From: Diabrotica undecimpunctata
Lineage: Eukaryota > Arthropoda > Insecta > Coleoptera > Chrysomelidae
DNA: 64,000 nucleotides
Direction: 5' to 3'
NCBI RefSeq assembly: GCF_040954645.1
Contig: NC_092805.1
Coordinates: 18,564,741-18,628,740, forward strand
Shown here: one piece after another, positions 1-11,564 of the stretch
Layout of the letters: every line of letters starts with the position of its first letter
How positions within the stretch are numbered: the stretch's first letter is position 1
Program-made: the position numbers and the translations under genes
Notes under the pieces: generated by a model
Told to the model about the DNA's origin: nothing
The model's database searches: none
Seen by the model: the letters and a program-made list of their open reading frames with translations, nothing else

Positions 1-423
1 TGACAGTTACAATCCAATACCTCACTGTAATGTTTTATTATAATAATTTAAAGTTATGTCTAGGATGATTTTATCTATCACTATATTTGAATTGCAATAT
101 TTTCATAAATTATAATAAAACACAAATCAAGGTATGAGTACTTAATTGAGATAATGAAAAATTACAAAATTAATATGAGAATTTTTTAGGATGCATGTTT
201 AAACAAATTTAATGTGACTGACTGATCGAGAATGCTCGATGTTTTAGTTTTTAGAATACTCAAAACTGGCAGTCTGTCACACAGCCCTGCTTTTAGCTGA
301 TTTCATATAATATTTTCGTTGAACTGGCAACAGTGCCCTAGAAATTAGAATGACACATGTGACAAGATCAACTTACACAACTTAAAAAACATGATTTTCG
401 GTAATAAGATTTGTACCAGTTTT
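1..423. other. AT-rich non-coding flank
   Basis: No coding stretch, RNA gene or repeat is recognised here. The sequence runs into the 3' end of a minus-strand LINE fragment that begins at about 424. Confidence 0.5.
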
Positions 424-1232
424 TTATGACGCGAACGGTACATCATAAAAAGGTGACCAAATGACAGAGGCATATTCCAGTTTACATCGTACAAAAGTGT
501 AATAAAGTAATTTAATTGCCTTAATATTAGTGAGATTTCGACTATTTCTAATTATGAATCCATAGGATTTAAGTGCTTCTTTAACCTTTAAATTTACATG
601 TTCAACAAAGGTGAGTTTATAATCAAATGTAACTCCAAGGTCTTTAATTTTATTTAAACGTTCAAGTTCATTGCCATTGATAATATAAGGATGGTATAAA
701 TTAGACTGTTTCCTGGAGTAACTAACTACTTTGCACTTATTGGCATTAAGATTCAAATGATTTGCATTACACCATTCATGTACACGATTCAGTTCACTCT
801 GCAAAAAATGACAATCATTAAGGTCACTTATCAATGAATAAATCTTTAAATCATCGGCATAACATAAACATGGTGCAGAAATTAATTCACACAGATCGTT
901 AATAAATAACAAGAACAATAATGGACCTAGATTAGAACCTTGTGGAACCCCTGAAGAAGCTAGGTACTTTTCCGATTTGTAACCATTATAAGCAACAAAC
1001 TGCGTTCTATTTGACAAGTAAGACATCATAAAAGTCACGGCATCCTCAGAGAGACCAAAGAGACACAATTTAGAAAGTAATACGCCGTGGTGAATTCTGT
1101 CGAACGCCTTCGTAAAGTCAGTATATATGACGTCAACTTGACTTCTATTATCTAGGGCCGCTGAGATATATTGTGTGACCATTAATAAGTTTGTCACAGT
1201 GGACCGGTTGGAGACAAAACCATGTTGATAGC
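424..1232 (-). mobile_element. Jockey-superfamily LINE, reverse transcriptase fragment
   Basis: About 270 residues stay open on the minus strand and cover most of a non-LTR reverse transcriptase (RT). Visible motifs in order are TDFTKAFD (motif A, about residues 42-49), SGVPQGSNLGPLLFLLFIND (motif B, about 98-117) and the catalytic YADD (about 129-132). A thumb-like segment containing LGVTFD follows. RT would copy the element's RNA at a nicked target. The N-terminal part, including the endonuclease, is missing: homology begins near 1232, where the sequence switches to an oppositely oriented LINE tail. The VPQGS and KAFD style fits the Jockey/CR1-like group; the exact clade is uncertain. The catalytic core looks intact, but without endonuclease and 5' end the copy is dead. 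Confidence 0.85.
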
Positions 1233-1239
1233 CAAAGTC

Positions 1240-1476
1240 AAGCATTTAATTGAATTACGACAGTACTTAAGAGGTGAAAGATATGAATTACTCCAAATAA
1301 TATTGGAAGGTAAAGCGCAGGGCAAAAGATCAGTTGGAAGACGCCAGAACTCGTGGCTAAAAGGCGAAAGAAGATGGTTTCACCGCTTATCCACAGAAAT
1401 CTTTCGTGCAGCAGCTTCCAAAGATACAATTTCTATTTGGATCGCCAACTTTCGAAAAGAGATGACGCAATAACAA
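1240..1476 (+). mobile_element. LINE C-terminal tail (RTE-like 'endonuclease-RT' family)
   Basis: An open frame of about 75 residues carries the family's typical end: RGERYELLQIILEGKAQGKR, then GRRQNSWL, then FRAAASK. The same ending recurs at 16.05, 25.8, 33.9, 38.5 and 43.9 kb in this window. Only the extreme 3' coding end is present, as expected of a severely 5'-truncated LINE insertion. It abuts the Jockey-like fragment on its left head-on. The clade name is a best guess; the family identity between copies is clear. Confidence 0.75.
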
Positions 1477-1599
1477 GAAGTAAAAGCACTTGATGAGGAA
1501 AGAGTTTAATATCGCCATATTCATCCCGCAGTGGATATACAAGAATTTAAAAAAGAAGGCCAAGGACATATCATTTTACAAATAACGAATATATGACAA

Positions 1600-2325
1600 A
1601 GAACTACAAAAAACCCCTAACTGGTTTTATTACTGTAAAAACTCTGCAGCAACTTTCAGAGAAAGGCTTCCAATTTCTGACACAGTTATTTAACTCTATA
1701 GGAAAAGAACCAAAAAATGTGCAGTCCTACCGACCTATTAGTCTTCTTCCACTGGTGTCCAAAGTTTTTGAAAACCTGACACTTACTAGGCTAATTCCTA
1801 TACCAGAAAACAAAAAACTAATACCACCACTCCAATTTGGGTTTATAAAACAACATTCAAAAATACAACAGGTACATAGAGTTATAGATTAGAGAATCAA
1901 TGAAGACTTTGAAAATCGTAGGTACTGTTCAGCAGTATTCCTGAACAGGCATTTGATAAAGTCTGGCATAAAGATACAAATATCACCACAGCCACTTTTG
2001 CGGATGATACGGCAATACAATCTAACAAAAATCTCAAAATAGCCCTAAAAATTTTACAAAATAACATAAATAAAATACAACAAGGGATTACAATAGAGAG
2101 TCAAATTAAATGAAAACAAATCACTACACCTAACATGTACCACGCTTAGGGAAACATGTCCAACTGTAACCTTAAACACTAGAGCCCACAAGCTGATGAA
2201 GTCAAATATCTAGGTATGTAGTTGGACAGAAATAGCAGGAAAATTTATACCGAGAAGAGAATACAAGCGACTAAAATATGCAGAAAAAAAAGAATAGAGG
2301 CTTTGAAAACATGTACAAGAAAGCA
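1600..2325 (+). mobile_element. Jockey-like LINE RT remnant with internal deletion
   Basis: The fingers region of an RT is visible as NVQSYRPISLLPLVSKVFE, followed by QFGF. A frameshifted block then reads AFDKVWH (motif A). This runs almost directly into TFADDTAIQ (motif C, near 1995-2025), so the stretch with motif B has been deleted. A later block VKYLGM*LDR near 2200 is the usual thumb segment. Frameshifts and stops run throughout. This is a decayed copy with no coding capacity. Confidence 0.75.
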
Positions 2326-2334
2326 TATAAACAG

Positions 2335-2960
2335 ACGCGACAGCAGAAAATTCTATAAAAGAATAAAAGAAAGCACAGTCATTTAGATCAAAATTGATAT
2401 GCAAAAACGAGGACGAAGAACGGAGGACGGGGAACTACTAACAGAGAAGCAAATAATTATAAGGAGATGAATAGAATACTTCGAAGAAAACCTAAACGCA
2501 AACAATGAAAATGAACAAAACGAGGCAATATATTATACGGCGGAACAGCATATTGAAAATCTGAGTTATGCAGAACTGATTCAGATAATAAATAGCGGAG
2601 AGAAAAAGAGAAAATACCGGAGGAATAGGCAGTTGGCCTTATACAACCAATATATAAGAAAGGAGATAATAGGGAATGCCAGAATTATAGGCGAATTATA
2701 TTCTATTAGGTATTATCTATATAATATTGTATTAAGTATTATCTATAAGTAATAGATTGTTAGAATACTCAGTGAATAAGAGAATATAATCGGTGATTAT
2801 CAAACTGTTTTCAGACCAAATAGAGCCACTACAGACAATATATTTATACTACGAACGATTAAAAAAAAGCTTATGAATACAACTTAGAACTATATAATAT
2901 GTATATAGTTTAAACTTTAAACTTTAAACAAGCTTTTGATAGTGATTCTCCAATAAGAAT
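2335..2960 (+). mobile_element. RTE-like LINE, 5' part of RT, decayed
   Basis: Broken frames give a recognisable order. SRKFYKRIKES is followed by a linker, then LLTEKQIIIRRWIEYFEENL with AEQHIENLSYAELIQII. A degraded segment resembling YKKGD...YRRI comes next, then FRPNRATTDNIFILR near 2815-2860 and FKQAFD near 2925. This is the region upstream of and including motif A in the family also seen at 12.4-13.6 and 50.2-51.3 kb. The rest of the RT is absent. Stops and frameshifts are frequent. Confidence 0.7.
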
Positions 2961-3735
2961 TTGTTAAGATATATTTGGTGAGTCGCAAGTCCTGGTTTTT
3001 ATTGCCGGCTACTTAAAAGGTTCTACTCAATTCACATCTTTTCTATAATTTAATGTATACAAATTTATTAAAAGTTTGCATATATTTAGTAAAATAAACT
3101 AGTTATTATAAAACATCTTTAATTTTCCACGAAATTCTTAATATATCCATTTGACATTTTAAAAATTTTGACAATACGCCCGAATCTAGGCAATGTTATA
3201 AGCAAAATAAAGATACCTAAAAGTCAATATATTGTAATTGGAATGTTGTTTAAAAGATGACGCCACTTCAGTACCGTTAAAGGTATCTTAATTTTTATAA
3301 AATATTGCTGAGGGTCAGGTTGTCATACGATCGCAGAAGCGACAGACATAAAAGTGTATTCTGTATCTAGATTTGATACCACCGCTGCTAACGAGGCAAA
3401 GCGAAGATCTTTGATTCCATCCTAGACCTCGTGATTAACTGATTAGAGGTAATACTGTTATGCTTACCTCTGAATACTACAACTAGATCAACTGCAGAGC
3501 ACAGAAAAAGAAATTCTCCTGCTTTGAGCGTTTTTAACAGATCATCAACCACTATCGATCGATGTAAGAGTAATAAAACTTCCTTGGAGACACTTTTTAC
3601 TGTTAACATGTTGGTTGACTGATTTTCAAGATACCTAAATCAATACATTCCTAGTAGTTATCTGAATTTCGAATCCTAAATTAGATTAAATGATGCCTTT
3701 GGTTATTCTATATACGGTATATTATATGTTCACCC
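2961..3735. other. Non-coding, no feature recognised
   Basis: AT-rich sequence. The short open frames here show no motif or composition suggesting a gene. Confidence 0.4.
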
Positions 3736-3737
3736 TT

Positions 3738-3925
3738 TTCACTAAAATGTCAAGAGGTGTAAAATGATCTCGGTGCCCTTTACATCCTTGTAAGGGTCTC
3801 GATCTTCTAAAGCTTTCTGCGTCATTCTACTGTGTCCTTTACTTGGATTTTTCAGTTGGCAACACCGATCTTTTCAGCATCCTGTATTACTCTGTCTATC
3901 CACCTTAGCAGTGGTGTGTCCATCT
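3738..3925 (-). mobile_element. LINE C-terminal remnant
   Basis: Read on the minus strand, the sequence gives LLRWIDRVIQDAEKIGVAN, a stop, then VKDTVE*RRKL. This matches the usual 'RW-D-V-D--K-GV--W---A-DR--WR-L-EEA' end of many insect LINE ORF2 proteins. Two of the stops are TGA where the family expects TGG for Trp, which suggests decay by point mutation. Only this end of the element is left. Confidence 0.6.
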
Positions 3926-3929
3926 TTCA

Positions 3930-5490
3930 ATATCAAGGATTACCTCTAAGGTAACTGTTGGCCTCCCTTACAGATAATCATTGCCAATAATGTAATTCTT
4001 GTAACATGCCAATAATATTTGTTTATTACTAATAACTAAATATTTACAATATTCAATTAATGTTATATATTTGTTCCAAAATGCAAAGCTTTTATTTACT
4101 CACACTATATATTCTAATAATATGTCATCAACATGTATTTATATGTCGAAGGAGCATAATGTACAGTTGAGAATAGAAAACAAACGTGATGTACATTACT
4201 TACAGGAGGATTACCCACATCCTGTCTTTATACCATTATCTAAGACTTCCATATTCAGGCAACAATAAGTTGCGAATTGCGCGAATCACTACAGCATATG
4301 AAATCAGGTGAATTTTATAGCCAGTAACGTACGTACTATTAAGAATTATAAGGATTTAAAGTCATTATCACCTCTTATAAGTAGTGTTATTAAGGTTCCG
4401 GGTTACCATAGTATAAAATAAAAAAAATCAACCTGCAAAATTTAGGGAAATAACTACCTTAGGGTATTAATAGCCCAGTCTGGTTAAAAAAAAGGTCCAA
4501 AAATTTTCCGCAGATATCTGAAGCTTTTAAGATATATGTGGGGGTTACTAGATGACGAATAAATGAAAAAGTACTTGTATTTTTACCTTGCGTTTTTTTT
4601 TTAAACACTAATTTATGGTAACAATTTGATTTTTTGTCTATAAGTCCTAAAATTATAAATGAAGTCCTGAAATTATAAATGAAGTCCTGAAATTATAAAT
4701 GTTGATTTTCCGGGATTTTCCGAGATTTCCGGGGGGTGTGAACATTATGTCATCATTATTAATACTGCGACGGACTATTCCAGCCAAATTAAGAAAAAAG
4801 TAAGTTTTTACGGTGAATTTCAAATGGGCTAAATTTTTCCAAGTTTTCCCATATTTCCCGGCCAGTGAAAACTAGTTAGTTATTCATATTTCGACGAGCT
4901 ACCCCAGATTAAAAAAAAGGAGCTTCTAGCTGCAATGGAAGCCGAGATAATGTAAATTTTTCCTACGTGTTTCAATTTGAAGTTCCGATCTCGAACAAAA
5001 ACGGAGCTGAAACGGTTATCCCCTCCACTTTCCTATGTCGATCTCTCTAAAGTACCTTCGTTTCGAAGGGCTGTAAGTTTTAGAAACATTGGGCGAATTT
5101 TATAGCTATAAGTTTCAATATAAAGTTTAGATTTTCATTCAAAATTTGTGCAAATTTTACTTAACGATAATAAAGTTAACGGTGATAACGAATTTTAAGA
5201 AAATCCGGACTCAAAACAATGAAACCTACTGCTTTGGCAGCGGTTCATCGAGTAGTTATCTCATCACCATCAACCAGAATTATTCTCTTATCAGCATACA
5301 TTTTCCCACCAATCTACAAACTATCTAGGCGGAATCAATATCAAGCGAAAAAACAATTTGTGGTATTATAAACAGACTAAAAATGTTTATATCATTAATA
5401 TCAGTGACGCAAAAAGATTTAGAATCTTTTACGGTGTTTTAATATATACGAGGTAAATTAGGCATTAGGAAATAACAAGTCAGTCAAGCC
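3930..5490. other. Non-coding, one short tandem repeat
   Basis: Nothing coding is recognised. A three-copy 20-bp tandem repeat at 4641-4700 is listed separately. Confidence 0.4.
4641..4700 (+). repeat. 20-bp tandem repeat, three copies
   Basis: Three consecutive 20-bp units, based on GAAGTCCTGAAATTATAAAT, start at 4641, 4661 and 4681. The first differs by a few bases; the second and third are identical. Confidence 0.95.
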
Positions 5491-5610
5491 GAAGGTTCTT
5501 GCTGTGGATTTTGTTCGGATGAAACCAAGGGAGAAGTCTGGATCAGGTGCCAGTCTTGTCAACGATGGGTGCATAAGGATTGTATCAATAGTTTTAAAAG
5601 GAAGGCATAA
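5491..5610 (+). pseudogene. PHD-like Cys/His tail of a DDE transposase-type protein (fragment)
   Basis: Forty codons are open to a stop at 5608-5610. The spacing is CCGFC ... W..CQSCQRWVHKDC, that is C-x2-C, C-x2-C, x4, H-x2-C. This is the treble-clef or PHD-like zinc pattern found at the C terminus of many insect pogo/jerky-type transposases and of some host PHD proteins. An in-frame stop lies 8 codons upstream of the cysteines, so the rest of the protein is missing or in another frame. A C-terminal exon of a domesticated gene is a less likely alternative. Confidence 0.55.
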
Positions 5611-5792
5611 TATATGCGATTTTTAGTTGGAAATATAAATGTTGATTTAATTTTTCTTCATAATATAAATAAATGAAGTTTATGTTTCTAATGTTTGCAT
5701 TCTTTGTTTCTACTTAAATTACTATACGAAACTAAGACACCAGGGTGTCAAAATTAGACAACTAAGTTTAATACATATATATAATAAATAAA

Positions 5793-5839
<47 letters not shown>

Positions 5840-6632
5840 TAATTATATTTCTAGAATTTGAATTGTTACGCTGGTAGTAATCTTAAGCCAAAAAGTTATT
5901 TTTATGTAGACAAATTGCTGGAGTATAAATTTCTTTATTCAAAAATATAACGCAACTTGACACAATGTCATATTAAATTTCAGTCCGACGTCATCCCTTT
6001 TGTGTGAAGCTTCTATACCCACTGCACTGTTAACTTGACAGAAAAGATATTAATCATACAAAACAACTATTTAATATGCCTGGCCTACTCAGAAAGATGG
6101 ATTTCTGATAGGCGTTCAGTTACCTTGAGAGGAAGACCCCATTGACAATGATAGTGTTTACTATTCTCATTTTTAATTAGCCTTTGTGATTGACAATTGA
6201 TGTTGCACAATACTTTTACTTAGTATTCACAGATATATCTACATATGTACAAAAATAGTCAACTCTTGTAGGCTTTAAACACTTTTTTTATTGTAATCGA
6301 CGAATGTTAACCAATTACCACGGTTTTGTGGTACGCTGCTATTATATTTTCACCCAAGCACTAAATTGTTGGCTTCGTTTAGATTGCCTTAAACATCCTT
6401 GTTTGGATGTTTGCGTCTCCACAAAAGCGTTATCGATCACTTTGATCAGTTATACACAACAACCGCTGAGAAAGAAATAATGCTCATATTAAATCTAATT
6501 TTGATTTTTTAAATGTTTTTAAATGATAAGCTAAAATTCGAAGAAATCACATTTTTCGCAATAAATTGTTAATAATTAAAAAACCGCGCCGAAATTTCTG
6601 CAGAAAACGTATAGGTTTGCTTACAATAGGTA
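5611..6632. other. Non-coding with (TA)n microsatellite
   Basis: Apart from the (TA)n run near 5799-5836 nothing is recognised. Confidence 0.4.
5799..5836. repeat. (TA)n microsatellite
   Basis: An uninterrupted run of about 19 TA units. Confidence 0.95.
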
Positions 6633-7042
6633 TACAGTGATGAGTGTCTTACCACCCGGCTTTTTAACGTAAGAGATAGGAAACACAGTTACCTTGTGAA
6701 ATAAAAAGAGATGAAACTCGTAGAGGTGAGAAATAATCGAAAAAACCTATAATTTATATTACATTACATTACCACTATCGATAGTCTCACACCTTTAGAC
6801 GTTAGATTCGAGCTAAATCACCTCGGTCATAATTATTATTAGTAACGTCGAATGTGTGACGTATTTCCATTTTTTAATTTCGCATAAAGTAAAAACTGAT
6901 TGACCACAATAAAGCAAAAATGTGAATAAAATAATTTAATTAATAGTGATTATTTAATCTAAAGTTTTAAATTATTAACCAAGAATAATTTCTACTATGA
7001 TTTGAGGAGTTTCATACACTCTTGTCACGGAATAATTATAAA

Positions 7043-7140
7043 TCCTTCGTGGATTAGTGGTAAGAATTCGACATTGCGATACAGACATCGCAGACGATTA
7101 GAGTTCAAAACCCACATGTGGTTTTTTTTTTATTTTTAAT
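7043..7140 (+). other. tRNA-like segment followed by a T-run (pseudo-tRNA/SINE-like)
   Basis: An A-box-like stretch, TGGATTAGTGGTAAGA, is followed about 40 bp later by a weak B-box-like GAGTTCAAAACCC. A perfect stem GCGAT/ATCGC sits in the position of the anticodon arm. A run of ten T's, a plausible RNA polymerase III terminator, follows at about 7122-7131. The acceptor arm does not pair convincingly, so it is not a working tRNA. A tRNA-derived promoter remnant is the best reading. Confidence 0.45.
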
Positions 7141-7318
7141 AATTTAAAATTATGCAAAGATCGTTTTGCTTTGAATCACTAAACAAAACTAAACAAAAAC
7201 TAAAGTTAAAACAAAAAATCTTATTGACAAAACAGTATCGTCGTACTTTCGAAAATAAAGTAAAAACTTTTAAAGAATGTTTAAATAAGTAAAAATTCTA
7301 CAAAAATAAAAAATATCC

Positions 7319-8145
7319 GTGGCCACTAATCAATCGATTAGGAAAAGTCGCACTGAGATATTCACTGACGATGCGAGAATTATGTGCAGGACAACCATCG
7401 TGTTGAAACCATATTTAATCGAAAGGTATTGGCAAATTACAAAGGGTTGGGACAATTTCATTTTACAGAAGTTCCAAGTATTTCCGCCCAGTCAACATAC
7501 CGTCTATAAAAAATGGACCCAATGACATGATTCCCTATTATGCCTCCCCAAACATTTACTTTTCGAAGACGCTGGGTACGAGCGACATAAATCTGACGAG
7601 GATTTCCTCGAGATCAATACCTAGCATTGATTGAATTGTGACGGCCATGCAATGAAAACGTACATTCATCGGTGAACAAAACGTTCTCTAAAAATGTTCA
7701 TCTTGATGTGACATTTCCATTGCAGTTTGACAAAATTCTAAACGTCTATATTGATCCCCAGGGAATTGTTCGTTGGATTTATGAAGTTTATAGGGACGGT
7801 ATCGATGTCTTTACAAAATTTCACCTACTCTAAAACTTGGAATTCCACATTGTTCTCCGAGACGAGGTGTTGATTGGGTAGGATTTTGCTCAATACTTGC
7901 ACAAATCAAAGTGTCCCTTAGTTCCAAATCTGGATTTACCTCCCATCGTCTGCGAACTCCTCTTGGATCGAACACGGATCCATAAGTAAAAAAATTACGT
8001 ATAATAGACTGAATTGTTGATCGTGCTGGAGCCGGCCTATTTGGAAACATATGTACAAATTGTTGTCTAATCATGTTGTCTGATAATCCATTCACATACC
8101 AGACAACAATTTGCACTTTTTACTCGACCGTTAAAATCCTTTTCA
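7319..8145 (-). pseudogene. mariner-type transposase remnant
   Basis: Read on the minus strand. A helix-turn-helix region of about 100 residues (8116-7811) contains MFPNRPAPARSTI and the closing QCGIPSFRVGEIL. Downstream, in shifted frames, come FTDECTF (first catalytic Asp, about 7663-7677), NPRQIYVARTQ, VNVWGGI and WFQHDGCPAH (second catalytic Asp, about 7381-7410). The third catalytic block, normally about 34-40 residues later, is not found before homology stops near 7319. The enzyme would cut and paste the element through its TIRs. Frameshifts and the missing third acidic residue make it dead. It lies inside the 6633-8963 TIR element. Confidence 0.85.
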
Positions 8146-8545
8146 CGAATTGTTTTTTCAATAAAAAGTTTCTGTTTACCGTAAAAAACACTTCTCGATG
8201 CGTTATTATTTGATAACTTGAAGGCTTGATGATTTGGTTAGCTATAAAGCAGGTAGCTGTTCGCGCGCATCCATTCCAATGTCGTCAATTGTTTTGAAAA
8301 TCATTACCTGTACAGAGAAATTGATATTAACACTGAGAATTTAGTGATGGATTTGACATTAAACAGTCTTCAATGGATTATTTTCCATTCACAACTGAAG
8401 ACTGTAAAACTGGAATTGAATTTGAAATATTTTGTATTTCTATTTTATAACATTGGAATAAGAATAAATTGTAAATAATGAGTTTTTCGAAAACTTGTTA
8501 CCTAATATATATCATATTTTCTATTATTTTTGATTGAGTAAAACA

Positions 8546-8628
8546 AAAATTTTACCCTTGGTGTGAATTAAACCCCAGTCTTCTTATCAATAGACAACGT
8601 CTCTAACTATTACGCCAACTCCACATAC
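8546..8628 (-). other. tRNA-like segment, minus strand
   Basis: On the minus strand an A-box-like TGGCGTAATAGTTAGAGA is followed by a T-arm, GGGGT TTAATTC ACACC. Four of five stem pairs form around a 7-nt loop of canonical type. A T-run follows within about 15 bp. This is a better tRNA resemblance than the plus-strand one at 7043. It sits at a roughly mirrored distance from the other end of the TIR element. It is probably a degenerate tRNA-derived promoter, not a functional tRNA. Confidence 0.5.
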
Positions 8629-8980
8629 AAATATGGTTTTCGGACTGAACATACCTATTTTGTTTAGTCAAATATTTCAGTTGAGTTATTTTTATTATTA
8701 AATAAACTTATAATATATTATAAATTTATAATTTAAAATCGCTACTAATTAATGTTTTTTACTATAATATATCTTAATATATTTAATCATTTATTCTAAC
8801 ATCAGAAATTATTAAAATAAAATATTTTCAAGGTCATCCGTATAATTATGACTGAAGTCAAATAGACACGTCTAATAACTAGCCTTATCTCGTACTATCT
8901 CACAACTTAATCTGTCTTCTATCCTTTCCGCTATTTTGCCGGGTGGTAAGACACTCATCACTGTATATTATCGGGAAAAC

Positions 8981-9175
8981 TGTTACTGTGCGATTCAGTA
9001 CTATAAAATTATTATATATTATGTGTGTTGGCAACACATTTTTATTGATGTCTGATGACTCACTTGTCACTGGTCTCTGTACACCTTACACTTGTACTTG
9101 TAAAACAATAAAACTTATTTCTTTTCTAATTAAATATTATAATAATAGTGTTATTATTATTAACCTGCGTACACA
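8981..9175 (+). repeat. copia left LTR
   Basis: It aligns over its whole length with 11565-11759, including the shared core CTGGTCTCTGTACACCTTAC. A few substitutions and small indels separate the two, so the insertion is not very recent. Confidence 0.9.
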
Positions 9176-9303
9176 GGTTATGTTCCCAGCTGCAGAAATT
9201 TAGAAAAGTGTTTTTAAGTTTTTGTTTTAAACAAAGTAAACTTTGTTCGGCTAAAAGTGTAGTTTGCAGAAAAAATTGAGTTAATAATTTTTGCACGTGT
9301 CAT

Positions 9304-11483
9304 TTGGTTATGGCTTCGTCCAGCAATCAATTTTTTATGGCTAATTTAAAACAATTTAATGGAGCCGGTTTTGTTTCTTGGAAATTTCGATTGGAAAGAC
9401 ATGGTGTTCTTGATGAAGAGAAACCTAAAGACTTGGTTAAAAGTGATTCGACTGCAAAGGATATTATTGTTCAGTTAGTTGGAATAATGTTTTGGAAATA
9501 ATTAAAACCCAAGAAACTTTAATGGGAATGATAAAAGCTCTTAAAGCTGTTTACGAAATGACAGGACTTCAGTCTCTAGTACAAAGTCCGAAAAAGTTGC
9601 GCAACTTAGTTCTTAAAGAAGACGTCAACTTGGGTGACTTTTTTGTGGATTTTGATAAAACCTTAAGAGAATTAAATGATGCAGAACGTAAAATAGATGA
9701 TAGTGAAAAGATCACCATTTTATTTGCAATGCCTGACAAGATTTAGTTTAGTTGTAACATTAGTTGAAGTTTGCTGAGAGATCAAGGAAATGTATTTTTA
9801 TTGGCTATTGTGACAATGGATACCGCGTTTGGGCCCTCTAAAACGAGCAGTGTTTACATCTCGTTGAGTTAGATATGATAAAACTTGTGAAAGTGAATCT
9901 CCAGTTCATGTGATGAGACATGGAGGTGTGGATGAGCAAACTATTACTGAACCTGTTAAAATTTAACCAGAAGTAGTACAACCTGATAGTAGTCAAGAAC
10001 ACGAGATAAGTAGAAATTCAAGAGATAGACGTATGCCTTCTTATCTTGATGACTATAAAGTGAGTATGATGATGGCTTTATCTGCTGGATTATCTTCTGA
10101 AAAACCTAAAAACTATATTAAAGCTGTTTAGATGGGGAATGGATGGAAGGAGGCCATAGATAAAGTACTTTTGGCGTTAGAAAGCAACGGCCCTGGGCTT
10201 TGGTAGAACCTTCACCATGGGTTTTTATTAAGAAAAATGTTGATGGTCAGTTAGGAAAAGAGCTCGATTAGTGGCCAGAGGCTATCAGCAGCCAGCATTT
10301 GACAACAGAGTTGTGTAGATCGTGATATGGATATTTTTGAAAAGTCCAGTATCTAGTGATGTTTTTTTAAAGCCACCGGATAGCCTAAGTGTTCAACCTG
10401 GTGTAGTATGTAAGTTGGTAAAAGCTTTATATGGTTTACGAAAAGGCCCTAAATGTTGGAATACAACTATTAGCATTAATGTAATTTAGGATTCAAAAGA
10501 TCTAAAGTTGACCCTTGCTTGTATTTCAACGGAAAAACTTATGTTTTGATATGGGTAGATGATATTTTTGTTATTTTAATTTCTGAGGATGATGTAAAAT
10601 TTTTAAAATCAAATTTAGAGAAAATTTTAGAATTAAGTGATTTATCAAATGAAACAAAAATTGCCTTTTTAGGATTAGAAATTGAAGGAAAGATAAGGCT
10701 TTAGTCGTTAGCCAGAAAATTTAGTTACAAAAATTGTTTTAACGTGGTAAATTGCAAGATTAGTTAAATTCCAATGGAACCTAAATCGAATTTAGAAGAA
10801 GAAGCTAAAACTGATTTTAAAGTCCCTTATAAGGATGTTTTTGGTAGCTTGATGTATTTGATACTTGGCACTAGGCCAGATATTTATTTTAGAATTTAAT
10901 TTTTTGGAAGATTTCAAAATAAATTTAATAGTAAGCATTGGAAGCATCTTAAAAATATAATTCGTTATTTGAGATATGCTAATGAGTTGGGATTAATATA
11001 CAATAAATTTACTAAAAAAGATCAAGTTTATGTTCATGCAAATGCTGACACAGATTTTGCGAGCGATGCTAATGACAGAAAGAGTGTTTCTGGATAATGT
11101 TATTCTTTGTAGTAATAAAGTTGTAAGCCGGTGTTGGTTGCTCTTAGTAGCAGTGAAGCCACATATTTAGCTCTGTCTGCACGTATCACTGAGTGTTTGT
11201 TTTTAGGTCAACTTTAAAAAAAACGTTTGATTTTCAATATCTTATTAAAATTTTTGAGGACAGCCAAAGTTGCATAAAAATTGCTCAAACTTATGAGACC
11301 ATACGCTCAAAACATGTTGATGTAAAACATCATTTCGTAAAAGGTACGGTAAATAAAGGAAATTTTGTTATTGAGTATGTTCCTATAAACAAACAGTTAG
11401 CTGATATTATGATCAAGGCATTGCCTGTTAATCAATTTGAATTATTGAGAAATTGTTTAAATGTTTCTAAACCTAATGTTTAA
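9304..11483 (+). pseudogene. copia gag-pol remnant
   Basis: An N-terminal gag block reads FNGAGFVSWKFRLERHGVLD (9340-9420) and continues in a second frame from 9492 (MEIIKTQETL ... LNDAERKIDDSEK). The RT begins in degraded form near 10120 (NGWKEAIDKVL). It shows VLIWVDDIFV around 10540-10570, the copia YVDD position with Trp for Tyr. LGSLMYL-type and IRYLRYANELGL blocks lead into RNase H, ending HVDVKHHFVK and YVPINKQLADIMIKALP (11193-11483). The protease and integrase are absent. Multiple stops and frameshifts show no coding capacity. Confidence 0.85.
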
Positions 11484-11564
11484 TTGTACAGTTTATTAGT
11501 TTAGTGTAATTTTGTTTACAGTTTGTACTTAATTCATTTGTAATTTTGTAGAATTTAGAGGGGG

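Larger units (their letters stand above)
6633..8963. mobile_element. DNA transposon with terminal inverted repeats (Tc1/mariner-like ends)
   Basis: The left end at 6633 starts CAGTGATGAGTGTCTTACCA and the right end at 8963 is its exact reverse complement. About 28 bp match perfectly, followed by several tens of bases of weaker inverted similarity. Both ends are flanked by TATA, compatible with the TA target duplication of the Tc1/mariner superfamily. The 2.33-kb interior holds a mariner-type transposase remnant on the minus strand and two tRNA-like segments facing each other. Whether that transposase belonged to these ends or was nested later is not settled. The copia left LTR begins only 17 bp to the right. 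Confidence 0.75.

Noticed and set aside
7043..8628. Functional tRNA genes
   Set aside because: Acceptor stems do not pair and the arms have mismatches; kept only as tRNA-like segments.
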